In this document: in pieces, positions 1 through 11,194 of the stretch
Numbering within the stretch: the stretch's first letter is position 1
How the letters are laid out: the number at the start of each line of letters is the position of its first letter
From: Coniochaeta sp. PMI_546
Lineage: Eukaryota > Ascomycota > Sordariomycetes > Coniochaetales > Coniochaetaceae
Reading direction: 5' to 3'
Assembly: GCA_021432605.1 (NCBI GenBank)
Contig: MU271156.1
Coordinates: forward strand, 62,001-126,000
DNA length: 64,000 nt
Translations under genes and position numbers: made by a program
Notes under the pieces: model-generated
Database searches by the model: none
Told to the model about the DNA's origin: nothing
The model's input: the letters and a program-made list of their open reading frames with translations, nothing else

Positions 1-1974
1 GGCTCGAGAATGCGCCGATGATGATGCCCCCCCCCCCCCGGATTTCAAGACGCGCTTACAAGTAGAAGTCTATCTAGGTACCTTGGTACAAAGCTGACAG
101 AGTTCTGTGTCATTGTCTGACAAAGGTACCTCTCTACCTCTCTGGAGTTGAGAGGTGAGTATACCGGTAGAGGTAAGTATCACAGCTCGTCGGACCTTTT
201 CCTCCAATTCCTTCTCTCTGACTGAAATAACTCCAAGTGGAAGGTACAGTACTAGGTACCTTGCAGGTTGCCATGGGACTGTGGGAAAATGGGAATTGTA
301 TAAGTCGGGAAGGCACCACCGCGGCCCTCCTGTCCGTTGCTGCCCTCAGCCGACAGCCCGATATTTTATCGACTGCCAGTAACCGTGAAGGATTCCAGTC
401 TTCATGATTCCCTTTCCCCCCCCGGATCTTCGCTTTCGTCGTAACTTCAGAGGAGGACAAGGCACGCGGATACTGGCATCACTCAGTTTAAACGCAAAAA
501 AAAGAAAACGACATCAGCAGTTATCCAGAATAAGGTACTTTACCGTGCTAAGTCAGGTAAGGGAGTGTTGTCTCAAGTCGCCCAACTTGGATATCCAGAC
601 TGCCAGAGCACTTTGAGCCACGCCGTGGAGCCCCACCATCGCTGCTTTTTGTGAGCTGATCATCCTTGCTTGTTACCGGACCCTGCTGTCATGCTTGCCC
701 CTACTATGTAGACTACTGTCCTGCTAAGGTACTTACTTACACTTGACAGGCGTGTAGCATACACGTGGCCGACGTGTAGTTCAGTACCACACCCTGCCAC
801 CACATTACACTACGGACCCGACCTCCCGAGTCGATACAAATCAGGCACAAGCATCTTGAATCTCGACAAGGATCATTTCCAAGGATCTGTCTGTTGGAAG
901 CCGAAGCCGAAGCTGGACCGGCCCCTTTTCCTCCATCCCGGCTACACTGACTGTACAGTAGAGTTCGCGAATTGTTCTGGAACTTTGCTTTAAAGGGACG
1001 TCGTGTCTCCCCCCCTCGCGGCTTATAAGTTCAAGGATATCGCCTCCTTACGTACGTGGTCCGGACTGTCGGATTCATCAGCAAGTTTTGGGCGCATCTA
1101 GACCCGTCACTGCTCTTACGTACTGTATTCAGCTGTACTCGACGGCTTATACCTCAAAACAAACATATTGTTCGCCAAGAAATACCGTGGACGAGACAGA
1201 CATCCCAACTTTGATCTTCTCGGCAGCAAAACATTCGACACGAAGGCTTCCCCGCCAATCCACACTCCAACACCCAACATGCTTGTCATGGCACGCGACG
1301 TCTGGGTCTAAGACGCCGCCAAACTTGGGCCAATTCGGGCTCCATATTGACAAAGAGAATCCATCCCGAGTCCCAGTATTCACCTTGGTGCCCCGCCCTG
1401 AGACATTACTACTAGGCATCCTCCATCTTGGGAGCTTTTCTATTCGCAGATCGCAGCCCGTCGCAGCTGAGATCCTAACATTCCCGACAGCTTGGGATTC
1501 AGGAACCATCAGGAATCCACTCCGCTGCCGAACCGAAACCTACCTTGGGCAAAGCCAGCCGTCCAGACCTAGACAGATCACGGCCGATCACTTCTGCGGG
1601 CCGCCGCCCGTACATCTAATCCAAGACCGCCATCGTCCTTTTTTTTTAGCGCTGCTCTGTTTTCTGCTTCACGGCATTGCCCAAGTCTGGCATCGCGCAT
1701 CTGCCTCGTGCATGCTCTGGTCCCGTACTGCTGGGTTTTCAAATCTAGCAAGGACGCCGGTGTTGGCCGAGCAGACCACTGATACTTTGGACAGTTTCAG
1801 AGCCAGTGACACCTTCCTCAGCAGGCATAGGATTCCAGGTTCCTCACCGGCGCATGGCCGGCCAACGCTCAGACCCTGCGGAAACGGTCATTATATCCTT
1901 CGTCGGTGAAGCAGATAGCAGATTGAATTTAAGAGGCATCTGCACTCCTCCTGCAGCACGATAAGATATCAAGC
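1..1974. other. Upstream non-coding region (no supported gene)
   Basis: I see no supportable gene here. An open frame of 273 codons at 1088-1909 (TTG start) has no recognisable motif and an erratic composition, so I treat it as chance. The first 300 bases hold several copies of an AGGTACC-type motif (near 75, 123 and 252) that recurs in other intergenic parts of the window, and a run of ten C at 31-40. The last several hundred bases probably carry the promoter and leader of the LST7 homologue, whose start codon is at 1975. Confidence 0.5.
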
Positions 1975-4230
1975 ATGACGTCGATTGTAAGTGTTTGTAT
2001 GCTTCCATCTCTCATCTGCACTTTCACCCTGCACGTCTTGACCCCTCCAGCTGCTGGCATCACGCCCTTGGTGTGTGTATGTCGCAGTCACAGTGTACTG
2101 TGGGTTTCTCTATTCATCGTCAATTCCTTTGATTCCCTATTCCAAAGTGTCACTGTGGAACAGACATCAAAACCACGACATGCGAAACACGTCAGCCTCA
2201 AAACCGTCTGGGTTCTGGTCGATATATCTCCGCTGACCCCCGTGCGGTGGACTCATCCTAATCTCGCATCACTCCCCAAACGTCATCCAGTTACATCCTT
2301 TCGTCTCACCGCCTCACCGCCTCGAAGCCTTGCACCGTGGTCGTATGAATGCCATTCACTGGACGATGCGAAATGGTGTTCCCCCACGTCTGCCGACACC
2401 AGCAAGCTGGGACATGGCTACTTGGTACCGCCCTATTTGTGAGCTGTCATTGGGGCACTACCGGGGGGAAGGCGATGGCCTTGTTGTTATCTCGTCACGA
2501 GCCACAAAGTCAACGCCGCCTAGGCAGCCTGCGTTACACGGCATCTTCGCCTCGCACCTTGATGTCCCCTCCGCCCCCCCAAACCTTAAATCAAGAATGA
2601 TCATGAACATTATGCGACACATCTCTCCCCCTTTCGTATCCCCCTCTCCCTTTCTCTTCCTCACATCTGGGATGCGCAACGTTATGGTTTCTTACCTCCC
2701 AGATATCGCCTTCCGCTGCTGTCATCCAGCATGATGTGTCTTGCTCAGCTGTACACAGAGAGGCTAATCTCCCACTTGCAGCTCTGTCTGGCGCATTACT
2801 GCGACATCCACGGTCCCACACCGTTAATGGTAACTGAAGGTCTTCCGGTGCCCTGCAGCGTGTGCTACGAACATGACACCCCGGTCTACGCCGTGACCAG
2901 CACACCCGACGACCGGCCAAGGACGAGCGTCCCTTCCGCCTCTCAACACGCCACTGCGGCCGTCACGGAGTCCCTGCGGCGCCTGAACTTCGCAGGCGCC
3001 CACCGCAGTGCTTCGGTTCCTGCGTCCGAGCATGACGTCCAGACACATCGTGCCGCCCTGCTCAAGTCGGCGCAGCTGGCAGGCACTGCTGCGGCTGTGG
3101 AATCCCCCCCCGATAGTCCGCGCCGCTTCTCTGAGCAGCTACCGGCACAACCGAATCGCTCCGAGTCCGGGTTTCGCAGAACGTACGATGAGTACGTTAC
3201 GAGACGTGCCGCTGCCTGCGACAACTGCGCTCTCACCCTTCCCCCCCGTCAAGAAAGTCCGGACAGCGACAAGGGACCGGACTCTCGGTCTGAGCGCGGC
3301 CCCACCTTACGGACTCGCGCTCCATGCGCTCGTGTCTACTCCGGAGCACCGGACGATTCCTCGCTTGGCTCCCAGGGGTCGTCTAGTGCAGCGTCCGAAG
3401 ATGAGACCCAGCCGGCGCGCATGTCATCCCACCGGAGGACAGCATCACGGTCAACAGCCAGCACATCGTCGGCCGCGAATGCACACACACACTACCTCGA
3501 CTATACCTCTACCCACGAGCCCGTCAGTGCCACCTCCTTCTCCATAGTCCGAGCCTCCTGCCTTCGCACTCTCTCCCTAGAGACCCTTCCCCGCCCACCT
3601 GCCACCGGTTTCGGCCAGCCAGCCAGCACGTCGTCTACCCCGGTGGCATCGCCCGTCACCCCTGCCTTCGTGACGACCCACAGCGCCGGCTCAGCAGCCT
3701 CGGGAGGACCGATCTTCTTCGGCGACCCATCAGCCGGCTACACGACAGCCTACATCTTCCGCATCCCCGACGTCCACGCCCGCGGTCACAAACGCGTCTA
3801 CGCCTTCCTGGCACTAAGCACCCACCGCGAGCGACTGGCCATGAAGTCCTTCGGCTTCATCGCCGCCGCCTTCCGCGACCTGGCGGCCTGGATCCAGCGC
3901 CTGGCGGAGGCCGAGGCCGAGCGCGCCAACTCGCCCGGCGGGTCGTCTTCGGCCGGTAGTCCGGTCGTGGCGAACCCGAGTTTCGGCGGCTTCGGGGCGG
4001 GGTCTGAGATGGGCACCTCCAGCCAATCGGCCAGCACGGGCGGGAGCAGCTTTCTCACCGGCGGCATGGGCGGCCTGTCTCGTCGGATGGGTGGAGGGTT
4101 CGGCGGGTCGAGTGTATCCCTAAAACAGCGTGGTCTGGCGGAACTTGTCGGACTGCCGGACTTCTTTATCGAGCTGCACACGCAGTTCGTCAGGCTGCTG
4201 CTGGAGTTAGGCGTGGAGCTCGGGTCTTAG
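1975..4230 (+). CDS. LST7: Folliculin/Lst7-type longin-domain protein
   Basis: Homologue of folliculin/Lst7, which with its Lst4/FNIP partner acts as a GTPase-activating complex for Rag/Gtr GTPases at the vacuole and feeds TORC1 signalling (family knowledge). Exon 1 is only 1975-1986 (MTSI); a GTAAGT donor at 1987 joins the acceptor ending CTTGCAG at 2781, exon 2 being 2782-4230, 486 residues in all. The join yields MTSILCLAHYCDIHGPTPLM, which restores the typical folliculin N-terminus with its conserved HxCxxHGP segment. Further on, a SIVRASCLRTLS segment, GPIFFGD and a following strand-rich stretch (HKRVYAFLALSTHRERL) match the folliculin longin core. The middle (about 90-240) is Ser/Thr-rich and likely disordered, and a Gly/Ser-rich insert sits near 395-450. 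The 795-bp first intron is long for a fungus. The alternative start at 2731 would lose the conserved N-terminus. It is convergent with RPT3. Confidence 0.8.
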
Positions 4231-5382
4231 GGAGACTCGAGTGTCCAGGACTTGGCTTTACCAAGCAGCATGCCCTCGCCGGCACCTTGGAGCCACGAGC
4301 CGGCAACGTATGTCCGACGGCTTGTGTGTGGGCGTCCCACAAGCGAGTTCGATAGGGCCAGCGATTCGAACCAGCAACGAAAACAGGCGACTCGGTCGAT
4401 CTCTACTATGGATATCAGACCACATATTTTGCGATAGATGCATGATTTGACAGAGCGAGTATACCCTTGACACATTTTGGCATTCAGCATTTTGGAGAGG
4501 ACGACGAACGAAGTATGGGAGGATAATGCTAATTGCTAATGCAAACATAATATGGTCGACGTACTACCGGTAACACATGTCGCTCATCATGTCAACCGTC
4601 TACCACACAACATACACATCTCACATATTTCTCTGCTGGAGCGGGGGCTGGAGACTAGGGGGAGATGATATACCCGACCTGGAGGATCCGGTCATTTGGA
4701 CGTGAGATTGATCACGGCTACGACCAAACAGATACTGTGTCCGTTTGGCTTATTTCCTTCACAACTTGTCGTTTGTGTAATGGAAGCGTTTATGTGAGTG
4801 ATTAGGGGCTGGGAGGCCAGAGGATGAGAGGGCCTCTGTGGGATGCGATGACTACCATTAGGGAGTCAATTTCCCTTGCTAAGGAGTGGCATTATGACTG
4901 AGGAGGGGGTCAAGTGGAGGTTGGATGACTGACGATTTTAACGTGCTTCTCTGCTGGTGTACTTCTACGAAGAGTCGGTGGCACTCTGCCAGACCTGGGT
5001 AATGGACGGACGGAAAGGGAGGATTAGACAAATACACAAGGGCCAACAAATAGACTTTGGGATCAGCTCCGGATCATGCCGTGACTGGCGGGAGGGAACA
5101 GGAAACAGCGAAGTGATACACGTCCACATTGACTTGGAAGACTACCACTTCAAGATCAAGTGAACTCTATCATATTGTACAACCTTGTTAGCAAAGAGCA
5201 TGTGTCTCTCTCTACTCTCTGCTTCCTTTGTGAACCGCACGCCATCCACAAGCCCACCGATGATCAGACTCTTCTCATTACCCTCCTCGGTGCTTCTCCA
5301 TCAGCCCACTGCCTCATCCACGCTCCTCCCAACCAGCGTCCATCCACCTGGATGCATAGACACAGGCAGCCCGCCCCACCGT
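4231..5382. other. Convergent intergenic region between LST7 and RPT3
   Basis: This 1.15-kb stretch lies between the 3' ends of two convergent genes and should contain both 3' UTRs. No open frame here looks coding. The GATTCGAACC near 4372 resembles a reversed tRNA T-loop, but no T-stem or cloverleaf can be formed around it. Confidence 0.5.
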
Positions 5383-6715
5383 CTATTTATAAAACTCAAA
5401 CTTATTATCATCCGCACTCCCCTTGACCTGGCTGCTATACGCATCCTCCAAGTCCGCCTGGATGATATTGTACCGATTCTTCCTCACAGCCCTCAGCCCG
5501 GCCTCCTGCATGATGGCCGCAATCACCGCTCCGGAAAGCGGGTCGTTCCTCACAATCAGGCTGTCCAGGTCCACCTCGGGCGCCAGGCTCATCTTGCCCG
5601 CGATGGTGCTGAAGATCAGCCGCCTCTCCCGCCTGTCTCGGAGGTTGGGGAACTCGATCTTGCGGTCCAGCCGGCCGGGACGGAGTAGGGCGGGGTCGAG
5701 CGTGTCGGCCCGGTTGGTGGCCATGATAACCTTGACGTTGGCCGTCTGGTCGAAGCCGTCCATCTGGTTGAGCAGTTCCAGCAGGATGCGCTGGACCTCG
5801 CGGTCGGCGCCGGTCTGGGCGTCGAACCGCTTGGTGGCGATGGCGTCGATCTCGTCGATGAAGATGATGGCCGGGCTGTTCTCCCTGGCCATGCGGAACA
5901 CGTCGCGCACCATCCTGGGCCCCTCGCCGAGGTACTTCTGGACGAACTCGCTGCCCACGACGCGGATGAAGTTGGCCGTGGTGCTATTGGCGACGGCCTT
6001 GACCAGCATCGTCTTGCCCGTGCCGGGCGGGCCGTAGAGGAGCACGCCGCGCGGGGGGTCGATGCCGATCTGCTTGTACAGGTCGAAGTGGGTGAGGGGG
6101 AGCTCGACGGCCTCGCGGATCTCCTGCTTCTGCATGTCGAGACCGCCGACGTCGGCGTAGGTGACGTCGGGCTTCTCGTCGGCGCCCAGCATGGCGATGG
6201 AGCTGTCGGCTTCGGGGGGCAGGATGTCGACTAGGGCGTTGGAGTGCCGGTGTAGGGCGACGGAGGAGGAGGGCTTGAGTTTCTCGCGGTCGAGGGTGGA
6301 GAGGATGCGGACTACGTAGTTGGAGCCTGTGGATGATTGGACTATGCCGGTGCTGTTGTTGACGGTGTGTTAGAACTCGAGGCTGGGTAGGGGCGATGGG
6401 TAGTGACGGAGAAGCTTACTTTTGGTCAATAGCCTCCATGAACTGTCCAATCACCAGTGGCACGCTCTGGATACGTTTGATCTCCTCCTGGGCGCGGACG
6501 AGCTCCCGCTTGAGGCTCCGCTGCTCATCCTTGATGTACTCTTCTTGTAGCTGGATATACTCGAGCTGCCGCTGTAGCTTCTTGAGGGTTGCATAGTCGT
6601 CACCTGCCTCGGTGGAGATACCCTCAAAGTTCTCGATGCTAGGGATGGCCGGAATGCCGCTCTTCTTGTGAGGCGGGACGTGGTTCGCCGGGTTTTCGAC
6701 TAGGACGTCGCCCAT
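5383..6715 (-). CDS. RPT3: 26S proteasome regulatory ATPase subunit Rpt3
   Basis: AAA+ ATPase of the 19S base that unfolds ubiquitinated substrates and gates the 20S core. Exons (minus strand) are 6715-6420 and 6352-5383, with a 67-bp intron (GTAAGC donor, ACAACAG acceptor), giving 421 residues; yeast Rpt3 is of similar length. The order is an N-terminal coiled coil (about 40-90, [20 protein letters not shown]), an OB region ([17 protein letters not shown]), then the AAA domain with Walker A GPPGTGKT at 206-213, Walker B IIFIDEID at 261-268, and an arginine-finger region [14 protein letters not shown]. The C-terminus FEFYK carries the HbYX-type tail that docks in the alpha ring. The split codon across the intron makes EAIDQN-TGIV, as in the family. 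Every ATPase motif is present, so it should be active. It diverges from the small gene at 7880 across 1.16 kb. Confidence 0.97.
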
Positions 6716-7879
6716 GTTGAGAGCTGTTATTGTCTGGTGGTGGTGATGCGAGTACGGAATGGGGAGAGATTCGGTGGGTGGTGCGAGGCAAATTAGGTTT
6801 TCTTTGGTTCGTAGAGCAGGTCACACTTGCCTGATGGGACGCAGGGGCCGGTGGTTTGTTGATGTTGGGAGGATTGTTGATGGGTTGACGAAGCTCCCAG
6901 TTCGACGGATTTCGGTTGGAGGCGCCTTGCAGCTTACCAGGTGCCAGTTGGCGTCAGCGATGGCAGCCTCTTTGCTTAGCTGGGGCTGTCACGTGTACTA
7001 ACATGTGACTTTGGAGCTGCCGATGTCTTGATTGGCAAGAACTGTCCCAAATGAGGCAAGGCGCCTTGCCTGGAGCACATTGGATAACGGCTCACGATAA
7101 ATGGGTCCACTGGTCGCTGGCTTAGGTGGAGACCCAAGTGAGGTCAGCTGAATTCAAGGTTCCCGCTAACCCGAGATAGCGGCGGCTAGGTATGGGGTAC
7201 TTGTCTCCCAGCTCGGGGAACCTACTAAGATTCCCATTAAAGATCCCCGCAGCTCTGTATCGGTGACATGGCGTTATCTTCACCTGACTGGCCGCTTCGC
7301 TTCTGCTGCGGTTGATGCAGCAGCGGGGACTGACGACAACATGAGATGCGTGATTCATGCTGGAGCTCTCCTCGATGACTCCCCCGGTCTGGAGGCCTTG
7401 TTAGGGGGCTACTGTCAGTGGTCCCTGCGTTAGCTGCCTCCTTCTGCTTATCAGTGCCTATCACTTAGCATGACACACTCGACTCCGGCCATAACCCCTC
7501 TGTCTCGTACTAACACCGACTTCGGTCTCATCCAGCAGCTCTACCTCAGGCACAGGCCGGTATCTGCCTTGTTCAGCCTGCCGGCTCCGTGCACCTCTCC
7601 TTCAACACCGTACAACCTCAAGTTATTGTCAACTTCCCGTCTCTCCAGTTCGTTCTTCTGCAACTTGTTACATCATCCGTGGCTTGTCTCTACAGGAATT
7701 AATGCGTTCTCTTCCCTACTCTTCTCTGTCTCTTCGGGCGGTAGTAGTAGCAGCAGCAGCAGTGCCATCATTCACCTACTCCTGAGGCATCCCATTCCAG
7801 GCATCTCCATCCACAAGTCTCGCCACAACCTTCCGCCTCAACTTGCTCCGGCAAAACCATCTCAAGTACAGCATCGCCA
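6716..7879. other. Divergent promoter region of RPT3 and the 7880 gene
   Basis: Non-coding 1.16 kb between two divergent genes. It holds an 18-bp perfect palindrome at 7054-7071 and a half-related GGCGCCTTGC at 6921-6930, plus a CACGTG-containing GTCACGTGT near 6989. The last 350 bases before 7880 are pyrimidine-rich with many CT runs, typical of a fungal leader. I did not find a yeast-type proteasome element (GGTGGCAAA). Confidence 0.5.
7054..7071. promoter_or_regulatory. 18-bp perfect palindrome, possible dimeric regulator site
   Basis: The sequence AGGCAAGGCGCCTTGCCT is its own reverse complement over all 18 bases. It lies about 340 bp upstream of the RPT3 start codon and about 810 bp upstream of the 7880 gene. 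Its right-hand core GGCGCCTTGC recurs at 6921-6930. The symmetry fits binding by a dimeric transcription factor, but the protein is unknown, and a chance hairpin cannot be excluded. Confidence 0.3.
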
Positions 7880-8467
7880 ATGTCCTCCTCGATTGCCATC
7901 CCGGCCGGTCCGTCGTCCGCCATGGAGTACGATCATCGCACCCCTCGGCAGTCCTCCGAGACCTCGGCTAGCTCGCCCTCCTCGTACTCGAGCTCGCCGA
8001 GCACGCCGGAGCCGGGCTCCAAGGCAGCACAGAAGCGAAAGGTGTCTCACCGCCGGAGGGAGAGCCTGCTGAGTAAGTTCAAACTGCCCTTAGCTACCAT
8101 GCTGTTTGTCGCTCCTCTGCCGAGTGACACCCTGGCTATGGCGTGACTCACCACCATAGACACGACTTGGCTAACACACTGTCCAGGCCCGGAGTTTGCC
8201 AAGGAAGAGTGCACCACCATCAACATCGGCGACGACGGTCAGCCACGACTGGTCAGTTTCACTCACTGAGTGCCAGCCGACATATTGCCTCGACTGACCT
8301 TATACCAGATCTCCTACCTCTCCTCCAGCCAAGGCTTCCTTTGGAACCCAGAGGTCTTTATACCGTCCTACATGGACTGCGAGTACACCCCGCTCGATCA
8401 CCGCCGCGAGCCGGTCATCGAGATCGTGCTGAGCGACGAGGAGATCAAGAAGATGCTTCCGCAATGA
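7880..8467 (+). CDS. Small conserved fungal protein of unknown function
   Basis: Three exons, 7880-8072, 8187-8251 and 8309-8467, encode 138 residues; both introns have good signals (GTAAGT...CTGTCCAG and GTCAGT...TATACCAG) and the frame closes exactly. The N-terminal 65 residues are Ser/Pro/Thr-rich with a basic cluster KRKVSHRRR (about 54-62) that could be a nuclear localisation signal. The C-terminal 75 residues are compact: PEFAKEECTTINIGDDGQPR, then ISYLSSSQGFLWNPE, a YMDCEY turn and an acidic end VLSDEEIKKMLPQ. Composition and splicing look like a real gene, but I recognise no named domain or catalytic motif. The start chosen is the first ATG giving this uninterrupted frame after the pyrimidine-rich leader; a later in-frame Met at residue 15 is possible. 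Confidence 0.7.
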
Positions 8468-8964
8468 GACTGAATATAAGCAATGGCCCATAGGGGTCCA
8501 ATACGACCGGAAACAACACCCTAGACGGCGTTTCTCACGACCCAACATTTCCCTCACCCGCGGCGGCGTTATGGGTTCTCCTTCGTTTTTTTGTTTTCAC
8601 GTCATTGTCACCCACCACTCAACCCCGTTTATTATGCATCGGAAAGGAGATTGATTGCACACACTGTTTTTTTTGCGGCCGGTCGGAGTGCTGGAAGAAG
8701 GCTGATATAATCATTTTGTTCCCCTCCAGGTCGAGCTAGCCCACGGTCAATGCCCGTACACTGGACAAGGGTTATGCAGGAGTACTGGTTTGCGGGCTGG
8801 AGCTGGGGAGTTGGGGATCTCGTCTGCAGGTCAATTTCATGTGTGGTATATGCCATAGGAAAGGGAGTTGTCATTATACAGCGTTGTGCATGCATACCTT
8901 CCCTACGGTCGTGACTGCTCTTCTTTTAGAACAATGGCCCTCCTATTAGCTGTCTTGACCCTCC
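8468..8964. other. Intergenic region, nothing recognised
   Basis: About 500 bases between the small gene and the relic on the minus strand. It has T-rich stretches suitable for a 3' UTR, and I see no coding or structural signal. Confidence 0.45.
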
Positions 8965-9656
8965 TCATGGTACCAAGCTGACCTGCCTACCATGGTTCCC
9001 GTACTGAGTCTCCTTCGGAACCATTACGAGGACTCGCCGACCCAAAAGCTGCAGAAATCCACCTTCGGAAAACCAACATCCCCCCTCACCATGTCCAGGC
9101 CCTTTCAAAGACAACAGCTCAACCTCCAACCGCATCTCGTCCTCGACAAAGCGTAACAGTTCGCTATATATGTGAGGGATCCACTCCATGGTGGTCATGC
9201 CCTGAAGGCTGGAAGTTGAGGTGGAAGAAGGCGAGCCACCGCTCTACATCGACCCCTAAGTGCGAGAGGGATTTCGTCTCCCGCGACGAAAACTGACCAG
9301 CGTCGGTGCGTAGTCGAGGCGCAGCTGCTCGCGAATGGCTGTCAGTGTGACGGTGGTGAAGGTCTGCGTGGCTGGCTGCCCTCGTAGCGGTGGAAACGGA
9401 AGTGGCGGCGGCGCACGTCGCTGGTGCGGTCTAGGGTGTCTGGGTCTTGGGATGAGGCATCTGGAGGTGTTAGGAGTTTGTGGACTAAAACGGGCTTGAG
9501 GCTCGCTGGAGGAGTGGAACGGTGACGATCCTATGCCTCCCTGCGGGTAGTTGTCGGCGGTGATGGCGTTAATGATCGCATGGAAGGTTGTAAAGCGAAG
9601 TGGCGGGAAGGAGGGTCCGGTATTGTCATCGACCCGAGGAGCGCTTGTTGTCTACT
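8965..9656 (-). pseudogene. Decayed host gene, function unknown
   Basis: On the minus strand, protein-like segments follow one another in order but in different frames. Around 9590-9530 there is TTFHAIINAITADNYPQGG; further on a segment ending HFRFHRYEGSQP is followed, in another frame, by TFTTVTLTAIREQLRLDYAP. A stop near 9259 then precedes a last open segment, 9198-8965, with WIPHIYSELLRFVEDEMRLE and LLGRRVLVMVPKETQ. The pieces are coherent in composition and order, as in one ancestral protein of roughly 220 residues, but at least one frame change and one stop interrupt them and no start codon heads the first piece. An unrecognised intron or assembly error could explain one break but hardly all. 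I do not recognise the family. Confidence 0.45.
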
Positions 9657-11194
9657 CGAGCGAGCGGGGGCTGGTTTGGAACTGGCTGATGCCGGCCGTG
9701 GATGGTAAGAATACCATGAGGACAAAGGTTGAAGTTCAACTAGAAGGGGACAGTCTCTGGAGCTGTTTGATGCTTTAGCAGCGATCTTGAATAAGACCGT
9801 GCTGGTGCAAGAGGCGGTGTGCTTTCATGGCAGGGACTTGATTCTGACTTCGTCTGATATAATTTTCGGCATCAAGTCACTCTCTATTTTCTCAACATCC
9901 GGTGTTGTCTGGTCGTGGTACAGAAACCGGTGTAGAGGCAGCCGCGAAGACTCCAATACCGCTAATTCGATCACCTAGCGCTCGCTTTTGCTTTTCCTTC
10001 TCCATTTTGACCCCCAAGCATAGTATCATGGATGAGCTCCACACAGTTCTCCTCTCCGACTTCTGAACTGGTATGCTGTTGTAGGTATGTGTCTTGTCTT
10101 AAGGCCGGTTATGCGCTGCGTATTCAAGAAGTGGGAGACTCGGACGACTTCGGATCAGTTCTCACAGAAGCCAAGGTGAACCCAGAGTTGGGTAATACAG
10201 TCACTTTATCGTTCAGGGTGGAAGGTTCGTGGATACTCTTTCGTGGCAGGCTGTGACCAGAATGAATCCCAGTTACTTTGGTCCTGACTGGACATCATAC
10301 CTTGATCACCGGTGGCGTAAGCCCATAACCAAAAGGGACCAGAGACAACAACAGCTCTACTGTGTCCGATATGTAGAGGATTCCGCTGTCTGTCTCCTGA
10401 GTTGTCAGTTATGTGTGCCGTCCTAGATATGGGGCATATATACGTTACTTTGGCCGGATGGCTTTACGAATACACATTTAACTCCCTTCTTTGCTATGTG
10501 GTGTTCCGATGTCACCTGCCGTGTCTCTTTTTAGTCCACTTTGGGGAACTTGTCACATCTCGCTTCAGTCACATATATATTGCGTGTGTAAGCATAAGGT
10601 TTTTCTGATTTTCTTCTCTCGAAAGGCTTCAGCCATCAACTGCCACGGGGTATATTGTCCACGTCCACTCCAGAACTCAGTCCCACCCTCCATTGTCCCT
10701 TTTCCAGCTCCCAGGTCCGCCATGCTTTGTGTGCAACCTGATAGTTGCCCGTACCGTGTTTCGTAAAAGAGACCATAGAAACATTTTGGGGTATATCCTG
10801 ATACCAGTCCTAATAGACGTGAAAATGCTTTGATCTCCGTATAAAAAAAAGTACTCCTCCTGATGCATGTGACCGAGCGCCGTGCGTGGTTTTGCTGCCA
10901 AATATTGACGACTTCCTCCTCTTTCCGAATGAGTACTTCATCCGATCCCCGAATATTATGAGGTTAGAACCGCATCATGAAATCATAAAAAAATAAAGGA
11001 AGTGAGAACCAGGGGGTGGTGGGATCGGTTTTGTGTTGTCCCCGTGTCTCCCTGTTGTCTTGGGGAATCGATGGTGAGCGATCAATCAACGCCCCCAACA
11101 CCATTAACATCAAGAATAATATCGCAGAAACGACTCGAAGGCTGTCGCCGGGAGCTTGTTCCGGTCGCATAGCCTCAACATGCAGTCACTGTCG
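9657..11194. other. Intergenic region, nothing recognised
   Basis: About 1.5 kb with short frames only (the longest about 90 codons) and no motif I can name. Its right end should contain the 3' UTR of the minus-strand gene ending at 11195. Confidence 0.45.

Noticed and set aside
31-40. Run of ten C near the window start
   Set aside because: Simple homopolymer; no adjacent feature.
1088-1909. Open frame of 273 codons on the plus strand
   Set aside because: TTG start, no recognisable motif, uneven composition, and it lies just upstream of the LST7 start; more likely chance in leader or promoter DNA.
4340-4430. tRNA-like GATTCGAACC on the plus strand
   Set aside because: The bases around it cannot form a T-stem, and no anticodon or acceptor stem is found.
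6716-7100. Yeast-type proteasome element GGTGGCAAA before RPT3
   Set aside because: Only a diverged GGTGCGAGGCAAA is present near 6779; not a match.
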